From: Spirochaetia bacterium
GTDB taxonomy: Bacteria; Spirochaetota; Leptospiria; Leptospirales; Leptonemataceae
Direction: 5' to 3'
Length of the DNA stretch: 64,000 bases
Assembly: GCA_009885105.1 (NCBI GenBank)
Contig: VFLI01000029.1
Location: 1 to 64,000, forward strand
The notes beneath the pieces were generated by a model. It was not told the origin of the DNA. It was given only the letters and a program-made list of their open reading frames with translations, and made no database searches. Shown here in pieces: positions 8,344 through 16,168 of the stretch. Position numbers and translations under genes: made by a program. Each line of letters begins with the position of its first letter. Position 1 is the stretch's first letter.

Positions 8344-10179
8344 AACGATCTTCAATCCGCCATTTCCCGGGCTCCGACGGGTCCGGGCTGCTACCTCTGG
8401 AAAAATGAAAATGACGATGTGCTCTACGTCGGCAAGGCGGTAAATCTTCGCAGCCGTCTGCGAAATTACTTAAATCCCGCAGACATCAAGACTTCCGTGA
8501 TGATGTCGCATGCCCGGTCCTTCGAATGGATATCGACCGGCACGGGCAAGGAAGCGCTGATCCTGGAAGCGACTCTTGTAAAAAAGCACAACCCTCGTTT
8601 CAATGTCCGTCTCAAAGACGACAAACGATACCCCTACCTGTGCGTTTCCGTCTCCGAGCCATACCCCAGGATTTTTATCACGCGCGATACAGGCGGCGAC
8701 GGGAACCGGTACTTCGGTCCGTACACGGATGTCAGAGCCGTCAGAAACACGCTTTCGCTCATTCTGAAAATATTTCCTGTCCGCCGCGTCCCGTTGAAAC
8801 TACCGCTGAAAAAACCTCAGCGGCCCTGCATGAATTTTTTCATCAAACGATGCCTGGGTCCCTGCCAGGGAAATATTCCCGTGGAGGAATACGCGAAGCT
8901 CATCAACGAAATCATGCTCTTTCTTGAAAACCGCGGCGAGATTCTGGAATCGCAGGTTGCAAAACGAATTCAGGAATACAGCGAAAATATGCAGTATGAA
9001 AAGGCCGCCATCTACCGCGATATGCTGGCCAATATCCGCCAGACCGCGGAACGACAGAGCGTCGTCAGCCCTGGAGCGGGGGATCTGGACACCGTGGCTT
9101 TTGCCGGGGAAAAGGACGACGGACAGATCGTCATTATGGAAATCCGCGGAGGCCGCCTGACGGGCCGCAAATCGACGGCTCTTGTCGGCGTGGAGAATGC
9201 GCCGCTGGAAGAGATTCTGGATTCCTTTGTGCGTGACTATTACACACAGTCAGATATCCTGCCGGCAAGAATTCTTCTGCCGAAGAAGATTGCATTGAAA
9301 GAAGTGACCGATTACCTGTCTGAAAGGGCCGGTTTTCGAGTAAAAATTCTGGGCCCCGGAAGCGCAGAACATAAAATGCTGCTTCACCTGGCCCAAAAGA
9401 ATGCGGAGCTTCTTCTGAAAGAGAGGCTTCTGGCGGCAAAATTCCATGACAGGAAAGAGGCCGTCCGCCAGGTCCAGGAAATGTTGAAACTGCCGGAAAT
9501 CCCGGATATCATCGAATGCTACGACATATCGCACCTGCAGGGATCGCAGACCGTCGCATCCGGAGTCATGTTCGTCGACGGCCAGCCTTACAGATCGGGT
9601 TACCGCCGTTACACAATGCGAAATGTGGAAGGCATCAACGATCCGGCCATGATCCGGCAGGCGGTCGCGCGCCGGCTGCAGAAACTGATAAACGAAAACG
9701 CGGCCCTGCCCGATCTCATGGTCATTGACGGAGGCTTCACGCAGCTCACCGCCGCCTGCGAGGCGGCTGCATCTCTGGGAGCCGGCGATCTGCCGATAAT
9801 CGGTCTTGCGAAAAAACGAGAAGAAATCTATCTGCCCGGATCGCCGTCGCCCGTCGTCTTCGATCCGCAGTCGCCCGGAATGAAACTGCTTCGTCACATC
9901 CGCGATGAAGCGCACCGGTTCGGCGTGCGGCACCACAGATCGCGTCGTAATGCCGCGTCTCTAAAACATGCCGTGGAAGAGATACCCGACATCGGCCAGG
10001 CCAGAAAAAAGGCGCTGCTGCGTCATTTTACGGATAAGAAAATCGAAAGAGCCACGTTGAAAGAACTCCGCGATGTGCCGGGCATAGGACCTTCGCTTGC
10101 CCAAAAAATACTGGACCATTACAACAGCCGCAGACAAAAGTCACAGACAGCGGCCGGATTAGACAGCGAATCGCATTGA
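8275..10179 (+). CDS. uvrC: UvrABC excinuclease subunit C
   Basis: A 634-residue nucleotide-excision-repair nuclease that makes both incisions at lesions delivered by UvrA/UvrB. The GIY-YIG domain (residues about 33-110) begins GPGCYLWKN and contains VLYVGKAVNLRSRL; the UVR helix pair lies near 215-250; the RNase H-like domain has ECYDISHLQGSQTVAS and VIDGGFTQL with catalytic acidic residues; two helix-hairpin-helix motifs end the protein (IPDIGQARKKALLRHF, VPGIGPSLAQKILDHY). Family homology starts at about residue 28. No ATG, GTG or TTG exists between the repeat-encoded ATG at 8275 and that point, so the extended N-terminus seems real. It is preceded by rnpB. Confidence 0.95.
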   Translation: MNRKLRISEEKVPADPANPDHPVNDLQSAISRAPTGPGCYLWKNENDDVLYVGKAVNLRSRLRNYLNPADIKTSVMMSHARSFEWISTGTGKEALILEATLVKKHNPRFNVRLKDDKRYPYLCVSVSEPYPRIFITRDTGGDGNRYFGPYTDVRAVRNTLSLILKIFPVRRVPLKLPLKKPQRPCMNFFIKRCLGPCQGNIPVEEYAKLINEIMLFLENRGEILESQVAKRIQEYSENMQYEKAAIYRDMLANIRQTAERQSVVSPGAGDLDTVAFAGEKDDGQIVIMEIRGGRLTGRKSTALVGVENAPLEEILDSFVRDYYTQSDILPARILLPKKIALKEVTDYLSERAGFRVKILGPGSAEHKMLLHLAQKNAELLLKERLLAAKFHDRKEAVRQVQEMLKLPEIPDIIECYDISHLQGSQTVASGVMFVDGQPYRSGYRRYTMRNVEGINDPAMIRQAVARRLQKLINENAALPDLMVIDGGFTQLTAACEAAASLGAGDLPIIGLAKKREEIYLPGSPSPVVFDPQSPGMKLLRHIRDEAHRFGVRHHRSRRNAASLKHAVEEIPDIGQARKKALLRHFTDKKIERATLKELRDVPGIGPSLAQKILDHYNSRRQKSQTAAGLDSESH

Positions 10180-10188
10180 AGAGCCGAT

Positions 10189-10542
10189 TTACCCCGCCGC
10201 GTAAAAAATCCACACAATCAGAACGAACTGAAGCGGAAGCCTCAGAAGCAGAGCCCATTTTGGAATTTTACGGTTTCCCTGTAGAAACATCTGTACATTC
10301 GCCGGGAAAACTGCGATCAGGAGAACAACCAGTCCCCACGCGGCAAAAATTCGGGTCATTGGTGGAACCAGAAGCGCGCCGAGCGCAATCTCAGCGATGC
10401 CGCTGACAATCACAACAGCTCTGTGGAAAGGGATCCAGGGCGGTATCATCGCCAGATAGAACCTGGGTTTAATAAAATGCATGACGCCTGCAAAAACGAA
10501 GAGTGCAGCCAGAACATACACGTTGATTGTCTTTAAATCCAT
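10189..10542 (-). CDS. DoxX-like small membrane protein
   Basis: A 117-residue protein with four hydrophobic helices and the pattern ALFVFAGVMHFIKPRFY near the N-terminus followed by AEIALGALLVPP, as in DoxX/DUF4281-like membrane proteins (COG4270). These are inner-membrane proteins of poorly defined function, sometimes linked to oxidative stress or sulfur chemistry. It converges on uvrC (9 nt between stops) and follows the cyclophilin gene on the same strand with a gap of about 30 nt, so the two may be co-transcribed. Confidence 0.75.
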   Translation of the reverse strand: MDLKTINVYVLAALFVFAGVMHFIKPRFYLAMIPPWIPFHRAVVIVSGIAEIALGALLVPPMTRIFAAWGLVVLLIAVFPANVQMFLQGNRKIPKWALLLRLPLQFVLIVWIFYAAG

Positions 10543-10574
10543 ACTCAGTTATTTCCCGGGCCGATTTTCCTTTT

Positions 10575-11036
10575 TCAGGATTCCACGATCGTGACTTCTT
10601 CCATCACAACCGGAGTAACCGGACGATCGTCGCCGCCTGTTTTCAACTCTGTAATCTTCATAACGACATCTTCGCCTTCCACAACATGACCGAAAACCGC
10701 ATGTTTGTTATCGAGAAAATTGTTGTCCTTCACATTGATGAAGAACTGCGAGCCTCCCGTGTTGGGACCGGCGTTCGCCATGGATATCGTGAATTTATTA
10801 TTCTTGAGTGACGGATGAAATTCATCCTTGATTTTATAACCGGGCCCGCCGCGGCCGCTGCCTTCCGGATCCCCGCCCTGAATCATAAAATTCTTTATAA
10901 CACGATGAAATACAACACCGTTGTAGAAGCCTTTTTTTGCCAGCTCGGCAAAATTCCCGGCAGTTACCGGCGCTTTTTCCATCTCCAGCTCGATGCCGAT
11001 CGTACCCTGGTTTGTTTTTAATATTGCTTTTGTCAT
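10575..11036 (-). CDS. Cyclophilin-type peptidyl-prolyl cis-trans isomerase
   Basis: A 153-residue cytoplasmic cyclophilin (no signal peptide) that catalyses proline isomerisation in proteins. Core motifs are [21 protein letters not shown] (the FHR..., with catalytic Arg), GGSQFFIN and [14 protein letters not shown]. The conserved Trp of eukaryotic cyclophilins is replaced by His (KHAVFG), normal for bacterial forms. The start is taken as ATG 11036, which has GAGG 7 nt upstream; an in-frame GTG lies one codon earlier. Confidence 0.92.
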   Translation of the reverse strand: MTKAILKTNQGTIGIELEMEKAPVTAGNFAELAKKGFYNGVVFHRVIKNFMIQGGDPEGSGRGGPGYKIKDEFHPSLKNNKFTISMANAGPNTGGSQFFINVKDNNFLDNKHAVFGHVVEGEDVVMKITELKTGGDDRPVTPVVMEEVTIVES

Positions 11037-11262
11037 CACCTTTCCTCAATGCAGAGTTCTTTCCATACCGTTTGCCGGTCATCAAACAGGCAAACGGTTG
11101 CCATGTCAGAAAATCCACGCCTGATGGCTTTGACAAGAACTTGAATCTGAATCTCTGTCCACCGGATGGTCAATATTGAGCGGTGTTTAAAGAAAAATTG
11201 ACCTGTCAGACCCCTCAAATTCGAACCGGACCGGTCCGATCTTTTGAATAGAGAAAACACGA

Positions 11263-11439
11263 ATGGACAAAGATCATCCCAATCCCGAAAAAATACAGGA
11301 ATTGGCGCTGCTGGTATTTGATGTGCTCGCTCCGGCCGAGCCCGATGCCGAAACAGGCGCCCCGCAGAAGCAGGCCAAAAAAAAGGGCCGGACCGGTAAG
11401 CGGACCGAACGACCGCATACACACAGAAAGCCGCTTTAA
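11263..11439 (+). CDS. Small hypothetical protein (58 aa)
   Basis: An ATG-started frame encoding 58 residues with an acidic N-terminal half (MDKDHPNPEKIQELALLVFD, then APAEPDAE) and a strongly basic C-terminal half (KQAKKKGRTGKRTERPHTHRKPL). The charge split and sensible codon use suggest a real small gene; a nucleic-acid-associated or ribosome-associated role would fit the tail but is only a guess. No strong Shine-Dalgarno is present (GAGAAAAC upstream). It lies alone in the 0.5-kb interval between the cyclophilin and GDPD genes; nothing else is seen in that interval. Confidence 0.4.
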   Translation: MDKDHPNPEKIQELALLVFDVLAPAEPDAETGAPQKQAKKKGRTGKRTERPHTHRKPL

Positions 11440-11584
11440 CGACTCCAGATCCGGGGTCATTTTCAACCGTTGACCCGGGGGAATTTTATTGACACCGTGT
11501 CAGCGATCTGTATTTCTTACTCTTAATCGTGCTGTGCAGTTCTGGCACAGAGACATAAATATAAAACCCAAACTGGGAGAGTGT

Positions 11585-12475
11585 ATGAAAAAACTTTGGA
11601 TAATTCCCCTTGTAATGATGACCTTCGGACTACAAGCCGATCGAATCTCTGTCACTTCCGTTTACTGGAATACAATAAAACCGGCTGTTGTGGCCCATCG
11701 AGGCGCGGCAGACCAGGAAGCCCGGACCAACGGCTTTCATGAAGGAACCATAGCCGCTTACCGGTATGCCGCGTCCATCGGCGCGGATGTCCTGGAAATG
11801 GATGTACACAAGACCACAGACAACCGGCTGGCCGTTCATCATGACGACAGGCTGCCGGGTCTTTGCAACGGTCAGGATAAGATCCACAATCTTTCACTGA
11901 CACAATTGAAAGCCTGCAAGGGATCTCTCGGATACGAGATTCCGGAACTGCGCGAAATTCTCCGGACATTCCCAAGATACCGTATGACAATAGAAATGAA
12001 AACTCCGGACAACAGTCTATTCAAAAGCTATTCCGGAATTGAGGCGCTGCTCTGGAGCGAACTGGTTGCTGCGAATATGACCGGTTATGTGAGTGTTTCA
12101 AGCATCAACGGAAGCTGTGTAAAGAATTTTAGAAATATTGTAAAAGGCCTGCCGACCGGATTGAGCGCCGGAGAACAGATCAGTTTTCTTCTCTGCCACA
12201 TGGCACGTCTGCCCCAGTGGGCCTGCGCCGGCGTTCCTCGCGGAGAAAGATTCATGCTGGAAACTCCTTACTTCCATAAAGATTTGACGCTGCTGGGAGT
12301 CAACTTCACGGTCATCAGTCTCGTCACCACTTCGTTTACGAATCGTGCGCACAACTACGACTACCGTGTAAACTACTGGACTGTCAACGCGGCCGCGGAC
12401 ATTCAGCGGGTGTACAGCGTCGGGGCGGACGGCGTCATTTCCGACAATCCGCGTCTGTCCATGAGTCTGCGCTGA
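11585..12475 (+). CDS. Secreted glycerophosphodiester phosphodiesterase
   Basis: A 296-residue GDPD-family enzyme that hydrolyses glycerophosphodiesters to glycerol-3-phosphate and an alcohol. Motifs: VVAHRGAADQEARTN with catalytic His-Arg, GADVLEMDVHKTTDN with metal-binding E and D, and AVHHDDRL. The C-terminal NYWTVNAAADIQRVYSVGADGVISDNP is the typical barrel end. The start is the ATG at 11585 with GGGAGAG 5 nt upstream; it gives a signal peptide (MKKLWIIPLVMMTFGLQA). The enzyme is therefore likely periplasmic and may recover glycerophosphate from lipids. It is followed after 8 nt by the next gene. Confidence 0.88.
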   Translation: MKKLWIIPLVMMTFGLQADRISVTSVYWNTIKPAVVAHRGAADQEARTNGFHEGTIAAYRYAASIGADVLEMDVHKTTDNRLAVHHDDRLPGLCNGQDKIHNLSLTQLKACKGSLGYEIPELREILRTFPRYRMTIEMKTPDNSLFKSYSGIEALLWSELVAANMTGYVSVSSINGSCVKNFRNIVKGLPTGLSAGEQISFLLCHMARLPQWACAGVPRGERFMLETPYFHKDLTLLGVNFTVISLVTTSFTNRAHNYDYRVNYWTVNAAADIQRVYSVGADGVISDNPRLSMSLR

Positions 12476-12483
12476 TCATCAGA

Positions 12484-13038
12484 ATGCAGACCCGGACAAA
12501 AAAAAGATTATCGATATCTCTAATTATCGGGGCGGCGGTTATTGCAACCGCCGTTTTTTTCATTCTGCGCTCGTCGGACCTCAGAATTTTATCCCGCGAG
12601 TCCGATTCGGAATCCATAAGCGAGCAGGATCTTCCCGCGGATTTTGAAGAGGAATCTCAATCAGACCTCGACGATCCGAGTCTGACCCCGGCGGAAAGAG
12701 AAGAACGCCTGGCTCAAATTAAAAGAATGCACAAAGATCTTCCCGGAAATATTTTTCTCCCCCCTCTGTCCACCTCCGAAGGAGAGAAGGCGCTGGCGGA
12801 AAGAAATATTCTCCTTAAAAAAATGCGCGAGCTGGAAATAAAAATCACAAAGCATGAGGAAAACGACCAGGAAAAGGCAGAATTCATACGCCTTAAATCC
12901 AGATATCTGGACGATAAGATCGCCATGCTTCAGTATCTTGCAATCAAGGATCCTTCAGGAAAAATTCCAGAGCATATTCAGGAAATGATCGAGGAAATGC
13001 GAAGCGAGAAAAAATCCCTCGAAAAAGAATCGCGCTGA
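12484..13038 (+). CDS. Single-pass membrane protein with coiled coil, unknown function
   Basis: A 184-residue protein with a short basic N-terminus, one membrane helix (SLIIGAAVIATAVFFILRS, residues about 11-29), an acidic spacer and a long charged helical region (about residues 85-180) with a coiled-coil look (LKKMRELEIKITKHEEN, MIEEMRSEKKSLEKES). The helix probably anchors a periplasmic coiled coil. It lies 8 nt after the GDPD gene and 26 nt before the transglutaminase-like gene, suggesting one operon. No family recognised. Confidence 0.6.
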   Translation: MQTRTKKRLSISLIIGAAVIATAVFFILRSSDLRILSRESDSESISEQDLPADFEEESQSDLDDPSLTPAEREERLAQIKRMHKDLPGNIFLPPLSTSEGEKALAERNILLKKMRELEIKITKHEENDQEKAEFIRLKSRYLDDKIAMLQYLAIKDPSGKIPEHIQEMIEEMRSEKKSLEKESR

Positions 13039-13064
13039 TCGATCCGACCGCCAGAAGACAACAC

Positions 13065-14765
13065 ATGTATGCAGACCGAAACTCCCGTTGGAGAGCCATT
13101 TTTTCAGCGTTTCTGCTTACCATTGGCATTCTATCGCCTGTATCAGGCGACAGGATAAGACTCACGCCGCTGAGCGCTTACACCGATTACGGATGGCGGG
13201 ACACAGAGCTTCCTGTATTTCGTAAACCTGATCTATTGCCATCCGAAAGCTTTGAAGAAAAGGATGGATTTCTCATTGCCAGAGATCAGGCTTTCACTGT
13301 CGTATACACCGGCAGTGGAAGAGCAAGAAAATCTCTGCTGCTTGTCTACAACATTAAGACTCTGGAAACTCGGAGGTTGCCGGCCTTTGAAACAGGAATT
13401 TTCGGACTGGCCTATGACGAAAATAAACATGAAATACTTGTTCGCCTGGAAAGAAGCATCGCATTTCTGGATGAAGGGTCACTGCAAGAAAATCGATTGG
13501 CAGTATTTTCACCGGCCCGGGGCTGGCAGGATATCGCCGTTCGAAATGATGAGCTTCTGGAAATAAATCGAGAGCGGACCGGGATTAATATATTCTCGCT
13601 TCCCGCTCTTAAATTAACAACGACACTGATGGTTGCTGACGGCAAATTGCAGAGGATTTTTCCCTTGAGCGGCGGCGAAATTCTGGTCTGGTCATCATAC
13701 TGGACGCCTCCCCGTCCGATTTTTCTCGACCGCAGAAGCGGTCTTACATCGCAGAAGGCAAACATAGATCTTCCGCATCGAGCTCTTTTTAAATCAAGTC
13801 CCATGAGCGGCAACCGTCTCGGAGTCTTATCCTCGCAGCCTGGAGACAATCCATTGGTGTTGCTGCCGTGCGGCACAAACTGGATACCGGCCGGTCCTGG
13901 TATGCAGACTGACGGTAGCGGCAATGCCCATCGTTTCGCGCCATTTCAGCAGAGAATCAAGGCCGTCTTTTCTATAAGAGCAACCGAGGATATTCCTGAG
14001 GGATCGTTCCTGTTTCTTTTACCGCAAAAATCAACGTATGCCCAGGAGATCACGGATGAGCTTCCGACTGGCAGTATCGTTATAGATGTTTTTGGAAATC
14101 GATTCCTTTCTGTTCCTACAGACAGGATCCGGGCAGGGGAGCAAAAAACTATTGAGCTGTATTCTGCGAGTATTACACGATACCATGCCTGTTTCGATTT
14201 TATGTCGGCACGTGATCCATTAACCATTCCAGCCGGTTTTGATCGATACCTGGGCAATAATGAATTATTGATGCTCCAGGATGATTTAGTTCGAAATACT
14301 CACAACAGGCTTTTCTCCAGCCTCCAGCCATACAATGCCGTCGTAAAAGCAGTACATGCATTTTCCTACACAATCGACCCTCTATGGGATGGCCTGGCCG
14401 ACCCTGTCCCGCTGGTATTGAAACATATGCATGGAGGCTGCAATGAGCATACCCGGGTTATTGTGGCCATGCTCCGTCTTTCCGGTATTCCAGCCCGATT
14501 CGCCTGGAATTATCGAACAATTCAATATGAAGAGAAGAATTTTGCCGCCGATCATTTTATTGCCGAAGCCTGGGTTTCAGGCCTGGGCTGGATTCCGCTG
14601 GAAGGTTTGGCTCCATCCGAGGGTTTCCTGCGTCCTTACATAATGTTTGAAGTCGGTGTCCCAGAAAACCGGAATCACAGGCCAGAAACGACCGGCCGAG
14701 CCAACCCATGGAAAGAAAGAGGAGGCAGTATTACATGGATACTGAGCCCTGCCCCAGCCCATTAA
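13065..14765 (+). CDS. Transglutaminase-like secreted protein
   Basis: A 566-residue protein with a signal peptide (SAFLLTIGILSPVSG) and a C-terminal transglutaminase-like core (about residues 450-530). The catalytic Cys lies in HGGCNEHTRVIVAMLRLSGIPARF, the classic C-x-E-H...GIPAR pattern, and the catalytic His in ADHFIAEAWVSGLGW. The third residue, usually Asp after GW-x-x-x-D, is here Glu (GWIPLEG) or displaced. The N-terminal ~400 residues are beta-rich, with no clear family. Such proteins are usually periplasmic proteases or amidases; substrate unknown. Confidence 0.75.
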   Translation: MYADRNSRWRAIFSAFLLTIGILSPVSGDRIRLTPLSAYTDYGWRDTELPVFRKPDLLPSESFEEKDGFLIARDQAFTVVYTGSGRARKSLLLVYNIKTLETRRLPAFETGIFGLAYDENKHEILVRLERSIAFLDEGSLQENRLAVFSPARGWQDIAVRNDELLEINRERTGINIFSLPALKLTTTLMVADGKLQRIFPLSGGEILVWSSYWTPPRPIFLDRRSGLTSQKANIDLPHRALFKSSPMSGNRLGVLSSQPGDNPLVLLPCGTNWIPAGPGMQTDGSGNAHRFAPFQQRIKAVFSIRATEDIPEGSFLFLLPQKSTYAQEITDELPTGSIVIDVFGNRFLSVPTDRIRAGEQKTIELYSASITRYHACFDFMSARDPLTIPAGFDRYLGNNELLMLQDDLVRNTHNRLFSSLQPYNAVVKAVHAFSYTIDPLWDGLADPVPLVLKHMHGGCNEHTRVIVAMLRLSGIPARFAWNYRTIQYEEKNFAADHFIAEAWVSGLGWIPLEGLAPSEGFLRPYIMFEVGVPENRNHRPETTGRANPWKERGGSITWILSPAPAH

Positions 14766-14837
14766 TTAATAAAATTTTTGTTGCTTATTTGCCCGACCCT
14801 ATTTTCTATCAGTAAAATTCACCATTAAGGAACAAAA

Positions 14838-15149
14838 ATGGCAGCCATAACAAAAGCCACTCCTATTAAAAAGAATCAACTCTTAACAGAACTCTCGACG
14901 CTGACAAATCTTTCAAAGAAAGATGTGGATGCCTTTCTCACCTCCTTTGTAGAACTAGCATACAAAGAAACAAAAAAGAACGGTGCATTCATCATTCCAG
15001 GTCTTGGAAAACTGGTGTTGAGAAAAACAAAGAAACGCAAAGGCAGAAATCCGGCCACAGGCGCGGAAATTGAGATTCCGGCAAAGACAGTTGTAAAATT
15101 CTCTGTTGGAAAAGCTGCCAAAGAAGCAATCGCTCCCTTAAAGAAGTAA
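14838..15149 (+). CDS. HU/IHF-family DNA-binding protein
   Basis: A 103-residue nucleoid protein. The HU fold is recognisable from KNQLLTELSTLTNLSKKDVDAFLTSFVEL, then FIIPGLGKLVLRKTKKRKGRNPATGAEIEIPAKTVVKF, which contains the RNPATG hallmark of the DNA-binding arm. It is about ten residues longer than E. coli HU, with an extra N-terminal lysine-rich lead. AAGGA lies just before the ATG, and TTGTTG-16-TATTTT upstream of it (about 14777-14804) may be its promoter. A strong hairpin terminator follows, so it is a single-gene unit. Confidence 0.93.
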   Translation: MAAITKATPIKKNQLLTELSTLTNLSKKDVDAFLTSFVELAYKETKKNGAFIIPGLGKLVLRKTKKRKGRNPATGAEIEIPAKTVVKFSVGKAAKEAIAPLKK

Positions 15150-15179
15150 TTGCGGACTTTTTAGCCTATTATCTGCTGA

Positions 15180-15206
15180 AAGCCTGTCCACGGACAGGCT
15201 TTCTTT
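15180..15206 (+). terminator. Intrinsic terminator after HU gene
   Basis: A perfect inverted repeat, AAGCCTGTCC and GGACAGGCTT, with a very short loop is followed by TTCTTT. It lies 31 nt after the HU stop codon and matches a rho-independent terminator on the plus strand. Confidence 0.8.
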
Positions 15207-15290
15207 GTTAGCTGTAAAATCCTGTAATGAAAAAGACGTTTTCTTCGTCCAATAAATAGCGCTGTTTCCTCTATGGATACGGAGCTATTT

Positions 15291-15689
15291 ATGGATCACA
15301 ACTCACTCAACGTTTTTGTATACGGCACGCTGCGGCAGGGCAACGGTAATTTTCATCAATATCTGGGTGTCCACAATCCGGATGAAATCAAATCAGCGGT
15401 GCTGACTGACTACAGCCTTCTGGAAAAGGACGATGAAGGCAACTGGACTTTCTATGACGAAGAAATCCAGGAAAGAGTGCCTCTCGCTGTCCAGAAGCCC
15501 GGCGGCTACATACGCGGACAGGTCGTACGTTTCTGCGACCGCATGCCGGATCAGATTCAGTCAATCGTTGCGTCCCTGGACCACCTGGAAGGGCATCCTG
15601 ATATATACAATCGCATCACTGTGGTGACAAGCGAAGGCGAAGCGATCTGCTATATGTACAACTGGCGATCGAACCTGGATTCGCTGTAG
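15291..15689 (+). CDS. Gamma-glutamylcyclotransferase-like (AIG2/GGCT) protein
   Basis: A 132-residue protein. The substrate-binding loop of the family is at the N-terminus (NVFVYGTLRQGNGNFHQYL) and the catalytic Glu is likely in SLDHLEGHPDIYNR. Members cleave gamma-glutamyl amines or dipeptides, or are poorly defined housekeepers. The ATG at 15291 is preferred because GGAG lies 6 nt upstream; an ATG at 15273 would add six residues. It follows the HU terminator and so starts its own unit. Confidence 0.82.
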   Translation: MDHNSLNVFVYGTLRQGNGNFHQYLGVHNPDEIKSAVLTDYSLLEKDDEGNWTFYDEEIQERVPLAVQKPGGYIRGQVVRFCDRMPDQIQSIVASLDHLEGHPDIYNRITVVTSEGEAICYMYNWRSNLDSL

Positions 15690-15763
15690 ATCCGAAGGCT
15701 GTATCGCCACTAAAATATTTTTGTTGTCATTTAATGCCTCGGCGCTGTATAGATGACAAACCT

Positions 15764-16168
15764 ATGCATACAATCCCGCTGCAGATACGGTTTTCTGACA
15801 TCGACGCTCTGGGGCATGTGAACAATGCCGTTTATCTGAATTTTCTGGAGCTGGCCCGCGTCAGTTTCTGGAAATCTCTGTTTGTCATGAAGAACGACAT
15901 CGATTTTCCGTTCATACTGGCCCGCGCAGAAATTGATTTTCGTCATCCTTTGCATCTGAGCGATTCGGCAAATATATCCGTGCGCACCGGCCGCATTGGA
16001 AATGCCTCCTGGGACTTCCAATACATCATTCGCAGCGAAAATGAAAACCTGGTAATTATGGAAGCAAAAACAGTGCAGGTGTATTTCGATTACAGCGTCC
16101 GCAAAAGTGTTATGATACCGGAAGCAATGAGATCTGTTCTTAACAAATCCGCGGCGGAGACTTCATGA
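15764..16168 (+). CDS. 4HBT acyl-CoA thioesterase
   Basis: A 134-residue hotdog-fold thioesterase of the YbgC/FcbC type. The signature is at the N-terminus: IRFSDIDALGHVNNAVYLNFLELAR, in which the Asp after S/T and the HVNN motif form the active-site region. The start at 15764 (MHTIPLQIRF) fits the family length; 15734 is an alternative adding ten residues. Its stop overlaps the start of the GT39 gene by 4 nt, so they are translationally coupled. Substrate not determinable. Confidence 0.87.
   Translation: MHTIPLQIRFSDIDALGHVNNAVYLNFLELARVSFWKSLFVMKNDIDFPFILARAEIDFRHPLHLSDSANISVRTGRIGNASWDFQYIIRSENENLVIMEAKTVQVYFDYSVRKSVMIPEAMRSVLNKSAAETS

Noticed and set aside
9250-9936. Antisense frame of 228 codons within uvrC.
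   Set aside because: It is a shadow of a strongly conserved uvrC coding region and has no start context or family signature.
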